Shown: one piece after another, positions 43,628 to 52,273 of the stretch
How the letters are laid out: the number at the start of each line of letters is the position of its first letter
How positions within the stretch are numbered: the first letter of the stretch is position 1
Assembly: GCF_000702505.1 (NCBI RefSeq)
Contig: NZ_JNIM01000001.1
Span: 2,170,001-2,234,000 of the forward strand
DNA: 64,000 nucleotides
Reading direction: 5' to 3'
DNA from: Thermogemmatispora carboxidivorans
GTDB lineage: Bacteria; Chloroflexota; Ktedonobacteria; Ktedonobacterales; Ktedonobacteraceae
Notes under the pieces: model-generated
What the model saw: only the letters and a program-made list of their open reading frames with translations
Told to the model about the DNA's origin: nothing
The model's database searches: none
Made by a program: the position numbers and the translations under genes

Positions 43628-46324
43628 CTAGGTTACCGGCCAGTCGCCGCTGACCAGCCGCTGCGGTTGGAGCTGTAACTGCGGCACCTGCTCCGGGCGC
43701 GTGCCCGCCATCAGCAGGCCCAGATGCGTCAAATCGACCGCTGCTGCTGGCAGCGTTTCCAGAATACGCCCCTCATAGATCACACTAATGCGGTCACTCA
43801 GAGCCAGAATCTCGTCGAGATCAGAGGAGATCAGCAGCACCGCGCAGCCACGATCACGGGCCTCGACAATACGCCGATGGACATAGGCGATCGCCCCTAC
43901 ATCCAGACCACGGGTCGGCTGCATGGCGATCAGTAAGCGTGGCTCACGGCCCAGGGCACGGGCCAACACCGCCTTCTGCTGATTGCCGCCCGACAGGTGG
44001 CGCATGGGAGTCAGCGGACCCGGGGCCCGCACATCGAAAGCCGCCATCAGCTGCCGTGCCCGGGCTACTACTGCTCCAAAGCGACGCCAGCTGTAGCGCG
44101 TATAGGGTGGATGGTCAAAGACATCCAGCACCATATTCTCGGCCACGCTCAAATCCAGAATCAGACCCTGCCGATGGCGGTCCTCTGGAATATGAGCCAG
44201 GGCCAGATCCAGACGTGCCGCCGTATCGAGCAGCGTAATATCGCGTCCCTCGAAAAGAATGCGGCCCCTCTCGACACGACGCAAACCCATCAGCACCTCC
44301 AGCAGCTCACTTTGACCATTGCCATCGACACCTGCCAGACCGTGGATCTCTCCAGCGCGCAGCTCCAGTGAAATGCCGCGCAAGGCAGCCTGACCATTGC
44401 TCCCGCGTGCCTGCACCTCTTCCATCCGCAGGCGGACCTCGCCCGCCTCGACTTCCTCTTTGGCCACCCTGAGCGCGACCGCCCTCCCCACCATCAGCCG
44501 CGCCAGCTCGGAGGGCGTCGCCTGCTGCACCTCCAGCGTGCGCACCACTCGCCCCAGGCGCATCACCGTCACGCGATCGCTGATGGCCATCACCTCTTTC
44601 AACTTGTGACTGATAAAGATGATAGTCACTCCCTCAGCACGTAGACGACGCAAGAGGACAAACAGCTCCTCGCTCTCCTGGGGCGTCAGCACCGCCGTCG
44701 GCTCATCGAGGATCAGCAGACGTGCCCCCCGATAAAGTGCCTTCATGATCTCGACCTTCTGCTGCTGCCCGAGTGTCAGATTCTGCACGCGCTCATAGGG
44801 TGAGGCTTCCAGCCCGAGACTCTGAGTGAGCTGAGCAATACGCTGCTCTGCCTGGCGCAGGTCAAGCAAGGGTGCCCGCTCCGGCCTCGTTCCCAGCACA
44901 ATGTTTTCCAGGACCGAAAGGGCGGGAATCAGCATGAAATGCTGATGCACCATGCCAATACCCAGCTGCATAGCCTCGCGCGGTGTCCTGATCTGCGCGC
45001 GCTTCCCCTCAACCAGGATCTGGCCCTCATCAGGGCGATAGAGGCCGTAGACAATATTCATCAGCGTCGTCTTACCAGCGCCGTTCTCACCAAGCAGAGC
45101 ATGGATCTCTCCCCGGCGAATGGCCAGCGTCACATGGTCGTTTGCCACTACTCCCGGAAAGCGCTTCACGATCTGACGCAGCTCCAGCACAGTTCCCGCT
45201 GTTGCTGGCGTCGTCTCCTCTGTCGCCTGCTCTTCGCTGGCGGCGGCACCCTTGAGCAACGTGCGCGCTCCTTCGGTGCTATAGGGCTGGCCACTGGCCG
45301 CCGGGCCGCGTGCATTGCGCATCAGCAACATCAGCGCCAACAGCGTGATCACGTAAGGAAGCGTCTCCAGCAGTTGGTAAGGCACATTGACACCGTAGGC
45401 TTGCAGGCGAATCTGCAAGGCATCGCCAAAGCCGAAGAGCAGCACCCCCAACAGAATGCCCAGAGGATGCCAGCGCCCGAAGACGATCGCCGCAAAGGCC
45501 ACATAGCCGCGCCCGGCAGTCATATTCTCCTGAAAAGCATTCACACCGCTGGCGCTCACCAGAGCTGCGCCGCCAGCGCCGGCCAAAGCCCCGCAGACCA
45601 GCAAGGCCAGATAGCGTACGCGCTGTACCTCGACGCCGACCGTGGTCGCCGCCAGCGGCTTCTCGCCAACCGCCCGCACGGCCAGGCCCCAGGTTGTGCG
45701 GTAGAGCACGAACCAGGTCACCGGGACCAGGACCAGGGCCAGGTAAACCAGAGCATTCAACTGAAAGAAGGCTGGCCCAAGATAGGGCAGCGAGCTGAGC
45801 AGCGGAAAAGAGAGCGAGCCGAAGCCAGGAGCCGAAGGAAACTGCGACACGTTGCCGAAGCGCAGGCGAAACACATAGGCCGTGGCCGCCAGGGCAAAGA
45901 GGTTAAGGCCGACCGCACTCACGATCTGATCGACGCGCAGCGTCACCGAAAACCAGGCATGCACCAGGGCGACGAGCATGCCGACCACCATCGCCAGCAG
46001 CAAACCGACCCAGGGACTATGCCCGGCCAGCGCGCCCATATAAGCCGCCAGGGCCCCACAGAGCATGATAGCCTCCAGGGCCAGATTCAGCACTCCCGCC
46101 AGCTCGTTGAACAGCCCGCCCAGTGCAGCCAACAACAGCGGCGTCATGGCCACCAGCGAAGCCACCACAAAATCAGGCGAAGTGAGGAGCGCAATCAGAC
46201 CACCGGCCCCCTGGCCAGCGGCGGATCGGTGGCCCGTCACCACATTGAGAATCATCAGACAGGCCAGCAGCAGCACGATGGCCAGGCCGATCCAGAGCCA
46301 CCGTCGAGACGGTTGCTTGCGCAT
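43628..46324 (-). CDS. Fused BMP-type ABC transporter: permease plus double ATPase
   Basis: An 898-aa fusion. Residues about 1-340 are a membrane permease of the nucleoside/BMP family (hydrophobic segments throughout; LFNELAGVLNLALEAIMLCG, then VDQIVSAVGLNLFAL). After a linker rich in Ala, Glu and Thr, residues about 365-898 hold two ABC domains: the first with LLGENGAGKTTLMN, LTLGQQQKVEIMKAL and LLILDEPTAVLTP, the second with GLAGVDGNGQSELLE, LSGGNQQKAVLARAL and LIAMQPTRGLDVG. In Bacillus NupNOPQ-type operons these are separate genes. The start at 46324 has GAGGGAG; a longer frame to 46444 is not favoured because it overlaps the permease gene. Confidence 0.92.
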   Translation of the reverse strand: MRKQPSRRWLWIGLAIVLLLACLMILNVVTGHRSAAGQGAGGLIALLTSPDFVVASLVAMTPLLLAALGGLFNELAGVLNLALEAIMLCGALAAYMGALAGHSPWVGLLLAMVVGMLVALVHAWFSVTLRVDQIVSAVGLNLFALAATAYVFRLRFGNVSQFPSAPGFGSLSFPLLSSLPYLGPAFFQLNALVYLALVLVPVTWFVLYRTTWGLAVRAVGEKPLAATTVGVEVQRVRYLALLVCGALAGAGGAALVSASGVNAFQENMTAGRGYVAFAAIVFGRWHPLGILLGVLLFGFGDALQIRLQAYGVNVPYQLLETLPYVITLLALMLLMRNARGPAASGQPYSTEGARTLLKGAAASEEQATEETTPATAGTVLELRQIVKRFPGVVANDHVTLAIRRGEIHALLGENGAGKTTLMNIVYGLYRPDEGQILVEGKRAQIRTPREAMQLGIGMVHQHFMLIPALSVLENIVLGTRPERAPLLDLRQAEQRIAQLTQSLGLEASPYERVQNLTLGQQQKVEIMKALYRGARLLILDEPTAVLTPQESEELFVLLRRLRAEGVTIIFISHKLKEVMAISDRVTVMRLGRVVRTLEVQQATPSELARLMVGRAVALRVAKEEVEAGEVRLRMEEVQARGSNGQAALRGISLELRAGEIHGLAGVDGNGQSELLEVLMGLRRVERGRILFEGRDITLLDTAARLDLALAHIPEDRHRQGLILDLSVAENMVLDVFDHPPYTRYSWRRFGAVVARARQLMAAFDVRAPGPLTPMRHLSGGNQQKAVLARALGREPRLLIAMQPTRGLDVGAIAYVHRRIVEARDRGCAVLLISSDLDEILALSDRISVIYEGRILETLPAAAVDLTHLGLLMAGTRPEQVPQLQLQPQRLVSGDWPVT

Positions 46325-46334
46325 AGGCACTCCC

Positions 46335-47525
46335 TCACTCTGCAACAAAGGTCTCAGGCTCAAGACGACTCGTCGGCGGCTGCCCATCTGGGCCAGCAGC
46401 CCTGACAGATGATAGGTCGCCTCCGCCCGTCTCCTCGCCAGCATGCTGGCGCCGGCGCACCAGGTCGAGAATCACCGGCGACGAAACGGCCAGCACTGCC
46501 AGTATCGCCAGCGTCCGCACGATATCCGCCAGCTGTGATGGCAACTGGGCGATGGCCTCCATAGCCGAAGCACCGTTGGCCAAAGCTCCGAAAAAGAGGG
46601 CTGCCAGTCCCACACCCCCGGGATTCAAACCACCAAGCAGCGCGACAGCGATGGCGTCGTAGCCCGTATTGGGAGCAAAGCCAGTGATCAGCTGGTAGCG
46701 ATAGCCCAGGATCTCGATTGCCCCGGCCAGGCCGGCCAGCGCCCCGCTAATGAAGAAGGAGAGCAGGTAGACGCGGTCAACATGCACCCCAGCGTGACGG
46801 GCCGCCTCGCGGTTCAGACCCACCAGGCGGATGCGATAGCCCCAGGTCGTAGAGCGCAGCAGCACAAAGATCACCACCAGGGCCAGCAGCGCCAGGAAGA
46901 AGCCAGCGTTCAGATCACTGCCTCGCACCAGAATGGGAAAAGTGGCGTTCGGCTGGACCGGGAATGAGGTCGGAGCAGCCGTAAAACCCGGAGCATGGAT
47001 CGGGCCGGAGATCATATAGTCGATAAAATAGATCGCGATATAGTTGAGCAGGATACTCGTAATGACCTCATTGATGCCGAAGCGGACCTTCAGCAAGGCG
47101 GCTGGCGCGGCCCACAGCCCCCCGGCCACGAAGCCGGCCAGGGTTGCCAGCGCCAGATGCAGACCACCTGGCAGGCCAGCGAACTTGCCGCCGACCACCA
47201 CAGCGGCCAGGGCGCCCAGATATTCCTGACCGACGCCTCCGATATTGAAGGCCCCAGCTCGGAAAGCGACCGTGATCCCCAGGCCAATCAACAGTAGCGG
47301 CGTCGCCTCATTGAGCGTCTCAGCGAATTGGGGCAGCGTCCCGAAAGCACCTTGAAAGAGGCCCGAGTAAGCATCAAGCGGACTAAAGCCACTGCTGAGC
47401 ATCACCACGGCCCCAAGCAGCAGCGCCAGCCCAATGGCCACCACCGGTAGCACGAGCGAGAGCCACCAGCGCCTCAGCCGCCCCAGGCCGAAGCGAGCAC
47501 CTGTCACAACACGCATCATAGCCAT
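46335..47525 (-). CDS. BMP-family ABC transporter permease
   Basis: A 396-aa membrane protein with about ten hydrophobic segments. GFSPLDAYSGLFQGAFG, NEATPLLLIGLGITVAFRAG, AFNIGGVGQEYLGALAA, and GFAPNTGYDAIAVALLGGLN mark the NupP/YufP branch of the BPD_transp_2 family. The C-terminal tail of about 40 residues is soluble. ATG 47525 is chosen from the GGGGG site nine bases upstream. It sits between the lipoprotein gene and the fused permease-ATPase gene, completing the importer. Confidence 0.92.
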   Translation of the reverse strand: MAMMRVVTGARFGLGRLRRWWLSLVLPVVAIGLALLLGAVVMLSSGFSPLDAYSGLFQGAFGTLPQFAETLNEATPLLLIGLGITVAFRAGAFNIGGVGQEYLGALAAVVVGGKFAGLPGGLHLALATLAGFVAGGLWAAPAALLKVRFGINEVITSILLNYIAIYFIDYMISGPIHAPGFTAAPTSFPVQPNATFPILVRGSDLNAGFFLALLALVVIFVLLRSTTWGYRIRLVGLNREAARHAGVHVDRVYLLSFFISGALAGLAGAIEILGYRYQLITGFAPNTGYDAIAVALLGGLNPGGVGLAALFFGALANGASAMEAIAQLPSQLADIVRTLAILAVLAVSSPVILDLVRRRQHAGEETGGGDLSSVRAAGPDGQPPTSRLEPETFVAE

Positions 47526-47671
47526 AGCCAATTGCCCCCGAAGAGCGAGAGTGGCGAGGAAGGGAGCAAGCTGGTGCCTGTAGGAACCGCAGCCCTTGCC
47601 TCCCTCGTTCTCTCGCTCAGCTGCTCACACTGGAGGAGCGTCGAAAGTGCAAGAACGTCAGACAGCCCGGC

Positions 47672-48703
47672 CTAGGCGGAGGCAGCTAAACCAATATCCA
47701 GCTTACCGGCCAGATACTGCTGGACCGCCGCCTCCACGCGGCTACGGACATCCTGGGGCACCCAGTCGCCCCACTGTCCCAAGTGCTGTACCTGCTCCTT
47801 GAAGCCGAACTGATAGGTCGTATTACCCTTCAGCTGACTCTCCTTAAAAAGCTTGGCGATCTGCAGATAAAGGCCCGGCACCTCCTGCACCCCACTCGTC
47901 ACAATCGTATTGGGGGCCAGCGAATAGGCATCCGTCGACCAGCCAGCGATCACCTTCACACCCTTTTGCTGGGCCAGCTTGATGGCCGGCCCATCAAAAG
48001 CATTGCCCATAATCGTGAGCACATCCACGCCACGATCAAGCTGAGCCTGCGTCACCTGCTGACCCTTGACCACGTCATCGTAAGAGCCAACAAAGGCCAC
48101 GCTCACGCTAGCCTGCGGATTGACCGCAGCCACACCCTTCTTAAAGGTATCGATATCGGCGGTCACCTGGGGCGCATCGACTGCGGCCACAATCCCAATC
48201 TTCTTGTTCTTTGTCACCAGGCCGGCGGCCATGCCAGTAAAATAGCCCAGCTCGCCATAGCGGAACTCCGTTCCGCTCAGATTGGCCAGCGACCCTTTAC
48301 CATTGATGATCACAAAGTGCGTATTGGGAAACTCCGGAGCCACGGCCTTCACCGAATCGGCATACTCGAAGCCGTGGGCGAAGATCAGATTGTAGCCCTG
48401 GCGCGCATACTGACGGAGCACGTTCGCCTGTTCTGCCTGCGAAACGTTCTCCGAATAGGCGAACGTCCAGCCCAGCTGCTCCTTAATCAGCTGTACCCCC
48501 TTGAGGGCATCTTCATTCCAGCTGTGATCATTCACCGGACCGCTGGTGACCATTGCCACTCGCATTGGCTGCGAGCTCCCAGAGGTCCCCGAGGAAGATG
48601 AAGAAGACCCCTGGTTGCCACAGGCGCTGAGCAAAAGCAAGAGGAGGAGAAATAGAGGTATCCCGAAGAGCCGAAGCCGGGGAAGCCGAGAACCTTTCAG
48701 CAT
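47672..48703 (-). CDS. BMP-family substrate-binding lipoprotein
   Basis: A 343-aa binding protein of the Bmp/PnrA family (PF02608), the ligand receptor of the adjacent importer. Signal peptide MLKGSRLPRLRLFGIPLFLL with lipobox LSAC and lipidated Cys28, then a Ser/Gly linker. The domain contains VAMVTSGPVNDHSWNEDALK, FAHGFEYADSVKAVAPEFPN and GIVAAVDAPQVTADIDTFKK. The family mostly binds purine nucleosides; other ligands are known. ATG 48703 is chosen because it precedes the signal peptide; the frame upstream to 48826 lacks support. Confidence 0.93.
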   Translation of the reverse strand: MLKGSRLPRLRLFGIPLFLLLLLLLSACGNQGSSSSSSGTSGSSQPMRVAMVTSGPVNDHSWNEDALKGVQLIKEQLGWTFAYSENVSQAEQANVLRQYARQGYNLIFAHGFEYADSVKAVAPEFPNTHFVIINGKGSLANLSGTEFRYGELGYFTGMAAGLVTKNKKIGIVAAVDAPQVTADIDTFKKGVAAVNPQASVSVAFVGSYDDVVKGQQVTQAQLDRGVDVLTIMGNAFDGPAIKLAQQKGVKVIAGWSTDAYSLAPNTIVTSGVQEVPGLYLQIAKLFKESQLKGNTTYQFGFKEQVQHLGQWGDWVPQDVRSRVEAAVQQYLAGKLDIGLAASA

Positions 48704-48819
48704 AGCCAGCCAACCTTTCGCTCCATGAGCTGGAGCCAGCGACTTCTGACAGGACGAACCGAACGGAACGGAATGCACGGACAACAACAGCAGGCGAGAG
48801 CGCGCGATGACCGTGCCAG

Positions 48820-49671
48820 CTAGCACCGCTCAGCGTCAGGATCAGGATCGGGGAAGGGGAAAATAGCGCGGATGGCTGCCAATACCTCCGCAGTAGAACT
48901 GTCTCCCGGCACACACTCGAAACCGACCTGGCCATCATAGCCAAGGGCCAGCATCTCACGATAGATCCTGGCGATGTTGATCTCCCCCGTACCCGGAGCA
49001 CCACGCTCGGGGACATCGGCGATGTGGATCGCGCCGACCAGATCAATGGTCGCTCGCAGGTTATTGATCAGATTCCCTTCGTTGATCTGTTGGTGGAAAA
49101 GATCAAAGACCAGCCTCAGCCGGGGTGAATTGAGACGCCGGACCAGACGAGCAGCGTCGAGGACGCTGCGCAGCAAATAGCCATGCACGTGCAGCTTGCT
49201 GAGCGGCTCAATCAAGAGCGTCACCTCCAGTCCCGAGCTATCAACCAGCTCCACCAGGCGCCAGAGTCCTTCCTCTAGCGCCTGCCAGCGCTCTCCCTCG
49301 CTCTGAGGACGGGCTGGAGGCACTACCTGCCCCCCAGGACCAACTTCGTCGCTCTGGACAAAGAGGGCCCGGATGCCGCAGCGCCCAGCCGTCTCCAGCG
49401 ATTCACGAAACTGGTCGAGAACGCGGGCATGGTCAGCAACATTGCTCAGCGAGCCGCGCCGTGAGCCAAAGACCGAATTGATAAAGATGCCGTGATCAGC
49501 AGCGACCCGAGCCAGATGGTCAATATCCTTGTCAATCCAGTCCCAGAAATCAACACCGGCGAAACCCGCACACGCCGCCTCTTTGATGCGCTCCTCAACC
49601 GGCAACTCGCGCCAGAGAAACTGGTACTGCGGCGCCTCCGCTATCGCTTCAATCATGGCAATGTACTGCAT
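48820..49671 (-). CDS. Hydroxypyruvate isomerase-like sugar-phosphate isomerase/epimerase
   Basis: A 283-aa xylose-isomerase-like TIM barrel: VEERIKEAACAGFAGVDFWD, LIEPLSKLHVHGYLL, LVFDLFHQQINEGNL, IHIADVPERGAPGTGEIN and GFECVPGDSSTAEVL. The DVPxRxxPGTGEIN motif and the Glu pair are those of Hyi, which interconverts hydroxypyruvate and tartronate semialdehyde in glyoxylate metabolism. In E. coli hyi sits in the allantoin regulon. It is the first gene of the minus-strand run, directly downstream of the paired operators and promoter. Confidence 0.87.
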   Translation of the reverse strand: MQYIAMIEAIAEAPQYQFLWRELPVEERIKEAACAGFAGVDFWDWIDKDIDHLARVAADHGIFINSVFGSRRGSLSNVADHARVLDQFRESLETAGRCGIRALFVQSDEVGPGGQVVPPARPQSEGERWQALEEGLWRLVELVDSSGLEVTLLIEPLSKLHVHGYLLRSVLDAARLVRRLNSPRLRLVFDLFHQQINEGNLINNLRATIDLVGAIHIADVPERGAPGTGEINIARIYREMLALGYDGQVGFECVPGDSSTAEVLAAIRAIFPFPDPDPDAERC

Positions 49672-49721
49672 GGTGCCATCCTCTCGCTGGCGCCCTTTGC
49701 TTGCACTGGGCTTCCATCGAT

Positions 49722-49742
49722 GTGGTATAGTGATTATACCAC
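49722..49742. promoter_or_regulatory. Operator 1: GTGGTATA-N5-TATACCAC
   Basis: A 21-bp dyad with perfect 8-bp arms and centre GTGAT on the plus strand. It is the exact reverse complement of operator 2. It lies 50 bases before the hyi-like start and downstream of its promoter. Confidence 0.8.
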
Positions 49743-49812
49743 TTCTGGCAGCGATCAACCCGGTCCTCGACTGGGGAGGACAGGGGTGGGCGCTCTCTTT
49801 TCGGCTGCCAAT

Positions 49813-49833
49813 GTGGTATAATCACTATACCAC
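49813..49833. promoter_or_regulatory. Operator 2: GTGGTATA-N5-TATACCAC
   Basis: A second copy with centre ATCAC on the plus strand, 91 bases from operator 1 (centre to centre), overlapping the -10 box of the minus-strand promoter. Identity over all 21 bases, in inverted orientation, indicates a single sequence-specific dimeric regulator, possibly acting by looping. Confidence 0.82.
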
Positions 49834-49852
49834 TTTTTGCGGAACCCGTCAA
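49824..49852 (-). promoter_or_regulatory. Promoter of the hyi-BMP run
   Basis: On the minus strand TTGACG (49852-49847), 17 bases, TATAGT (49829-49824). The -10 lies inside operator 2, so binding there would block it. A divergent plus-strand promoter for the isochorismatase gene is possible at operator 1 (TATAGT with a weak TTGCAC 19 bases upstream). Confidence 0.68.
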
Positions 49853-50051
49853 GCCTCTCGCCGCTCCCGTGGTCGGGGCGGCCCTGGGAGAGAAGGAAGC
49901 AGAGAGGGTTGTCGGAGAGCAAGGTCGGTCTGTGCCAGCCCTTGCCCTGGCCAGCCCAACTGATCGGATCAGCATGGGAAGCGGCCCGACCCTCGGACAG
50001 GTGGGTCTGGCGCAGCCCAGCAACATGCAACCAGGAAAGAGAGGGAGCGAG

Positions 50052-50696
50052 ATGAACTTCCAGATCGACCCTCGCGCAACTGCCCTACTCGTCATTGACG
50101 TCCAAAACGCCTTCTGTCATCCGCAGGGGACGCTTGGTCTCAGCGGGGTTGACACCGGGCCGCTGGCGGCCATCATCCCCCACATTCGCCGTCTGGTAGA
50201 GGTGTGCAAAGCCTGCGGCATCCCCGACATCTGGACCATCCAGCATCACTTTGCCGAAGATCGCACGCGGGAGCTGCACCGTATCACCCCGCACACTCAG
50301 AAGCGGACCCGGATCGCCTGTCAGCCCGGCACCTGGGACGCTGAGATCGTTGCCGAACTGCAGCCCCTTATCGACGAGCGCAGCCATCTCATCGAAAAGC
50401 ATAAATTCAGTGCCTTTTACGGCACGCGGCTAGAGGTGCTTCTGCGAATCCTTGGGCGGCGGCTGTTGCTCATCACTGGCACCACCACCAACGCCTGTAT
50501 TGACACCACTGTCCGCGAGGCTTACATGCGCGACTACGACATCGTCGTTGTCCGCGAATGCGTTGGGGGGATTGACCCGGCCTGGCACGAGATGGCCCTG
50601 GCTGTCTGGGAGCGCTACATTGGGGCCGTTGTCTCCCTAAACGAGCTGCTGTCTGTCCTGGGGCAAGTTGCCACTCAAGTCGAGCCAAAGAGCTAA
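50052..50696 (+). CDS. Isochorismatase-family cysteine amidase
   Basis: A 214-aa cysteine hydrolase. The catalytic triad is visible: Asp16 in LLVIDVQNAF, Lys in LIEKHKFSAFYGT, and Cys in TGTTTNACIDTTVREAY with the preceding cis-peptide region. The family includes N-carbamoylsarcosine amidase, ureidoacrylate hydrolase (RutB), nicotinamidase and isochorismatase. The neighbourhood of a hydantoinase/allantoinase-type enzyme favours a carbamoyl-amide hydrolase. ATG 50052 is chosen from GAGGGAGCGAG. First gene of a plus-strand operon divergent from hyi. Confidence 0.9.
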   Translation: MNFQIDPRATALLVIDVQNAFCHPQGTLGLSGVDTGPLAAIIPHIRRLVEVCKACGIPDIWTIQHHFAEDRTRELHRITPHTQKRTRIACQPGTWDAEIVAELQPLIDERSHLIEKHKFSAFYGTRLEVLLRILGRRLLLITGTTTNACIDTTVREAYMRDYDIVVVRECVGGIDPAWHEMALAVWERYIGAVVSLNELLSVLGQVATQVEPKS

Positions 50697-50810
50697 GCCA
50701 CCGTGGCGGGCGGTCCATCCACGCCGAGCGCTTCGCCAAAGGCCAGGTCGACAACGTCGTCAGGCGACTAGAAGAGAACAGAGAGCAAGAAGAGAGGAGC
50801 GAGCAACATC

Positions 50811-52166
50811 ATGGCACAAGCGGACCTCGTCATCAAGGATTGTCACATCGTCACGCCCACCACCACCTTCCGCGGCTGGCTCGCTGTGCGCGACGGCAAA
50901 ATCAGCGCTCTCAGTGACGACGACAGCCCGCCAGCGGCCCAAGAGACCATCGACGGACGCGGTCACTATTTACTCCCTGGGCGAGTCGAGCCTCACATTC
51001 ACCTTGGCGTGCACTATCCTTTTGATCAAGACGTCGAACAGACCAGTGCCGCCGCCATCGCCGGAGGCACCACCGTCATGATGCCGCACAACCGGGCCAA
51101 GGCCTCCTATCTAGAGGTCTACCCGCGCTGGGAGCGTAGCATCGCCGAGCACTCCTACTGTGACGTAGTTATTCACCTGCAGATCCAGAATCGGCAGCAC
51201 ATCGACGAAATCCCTCTCTACCACGAACGTTTTGGCGTCCTCTGCTACAAGCTCCATCTTGACTACCGTGCGCGTGCGATTGCCGAGCTAGACATCGAAC
51301 CCCTAGACGACGGTGATGCCTACCTCACCATGAAGCAGTGCGCACCCTTCAATGGGCTAGTAGCTCTTCACTGCGAAGATGTCGAGATCGTGCGCTACAC
51401 TCTGCCGGCCATCCAGGCCACTGGGCGCAAAGATCTGCAAGCCTGGAGTGATGGGCGGCCTGCCTTCTGCGAGGTTGCCGACATCCACACGATGGCCTAC
51501 CTCAGCGAACTCACCGGCTGCCGCATCGTCGTCCTGCACCTCAGCACCGCCGACGGCGTCGACGCTGCCGCCCGCTGGACCAAAGTCCCGCCCGTTCTCG
51601 AAACCCTCGTCCAATTCCTGACGGTCTTCCCCGAGGAGGCGGGAGCGCGCATTGGCGCCATCGGCAAAATGAATCCCCCCTTGCGCGATCGAGCCAACGG
51701 TGAACGCCTGTGGGAAGCCATTCGCCGTGGAGCCATTGCCACGGTCGGCACCGACCACATCGCCTGCGAAAAGCACGAAACCGATGACCTCTGGAGCGTC
51801 ACCGCGGGCATGCCCGGCATTGAAGTCGCCCTCCCGCTGCTGCTCTCCGAAGGCGTGCACAAAGGACGCATCACCCTGCAGCAACTGGTTCACGTTGCCG
51901 CCCTCACTCCTGCTCGTCTCTACCACATTGATGACCGCAAAGGCTCAATCGCCATTGGCAAAGACGCCGATCTCGTCCTCGTCGACATGGAAGCCGAGCG
52001 TATTGTTAGTCCCGAAACCACCTTCTCCAAGCTCAAGACGCCGGCCAACGGTATGGCAGTCAAAGGCTGGCCGGTCCTCACCATCAAGGGGGGCCAGCTT
52101 GTCTATCGCGACGGTCAACTGCTTGTCAAGCCAGGCATCGGGCGCGTCCTGCGCTCCTATCCCTAA
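50811..52166 (+). CDS. Hydantoinase/dihydropyrimidinase/allantoinase-type amidohydrolase
   Basis: A 451-aa cyclic-amide hydrolase. Metal and carboxy-lysine residues fit the family: His62 and His64 in EPHIHLG, Lys147 in CYKLHLD (carbamylated in relatives), His187 in VALHCED, His243 in VVLHLST, and the Asp in TVGTDHIACEK. The family opens hydantoin, dihydropyrimidine, allantoin or dihydroorotate rings. The C-terminal region ends with KDADLVLVDME and a final beta sandwich. Together with the amidase upstream it makes a ring-opening plus carbamoyl-hydrolysis pair. Confidence 0.88.
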   Translation: MAQADLVIKDCHIVTPTTTFRGWLAVRDGKISALSDDDSPPAAQETIDGRGHYLLPGRVEPHIHLGVHYPFDQDVEQTSAAAIAGGTTVMMPHNRAKASYLEVYPRWERSIAEHSYCDVVIHLQIQNRQHIDEIPLYHERFGVLCYKLHLDYRARAIAELDIEPLDDGDAYLTMKQCAPFNGLVALHCEDVEIVRYTLPAIQATGRKDLQAWSDGRPAFCEVADIHTMAYLSELTGCRIVVLHLSTADGVDAAARWTKVPPVLETLVQFLTVFPEEAGARIGAIGKMNPPLRDRANGERLWEAIRRGAIATVGTDHIACEKHETDDLWSVTAGMPGIEVALPLLLSEGVHKGRITLQQLVHVAALTPARLYHIDDRKGSIAIGKDADLVLVDMEAERIVSPETTFSKLKTPANGMAVKGWPVLTIKGGQLVYRDGQLLVKPGIGRVLRSYP

Positions 52167-52273
52167 GCGAGGAGAGGGCTGCTGGCCAGACCAGTCGGCG
52201 GCCCAACGGTAGCAGCCTGCAGTCTCGTCAGCTGATCGAACGAGAGAGCCAGAAAACAGCGAGGAAGAAAGCG

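Noticed and set aside
44939-46405. 488-aa plus-strand open frame opposite the fused transporter gene
   Set aside because: Rich in Gln, His and Arg, no recognisable domain, antisense to a well-supported ABC gene; a codon-bias shadow.
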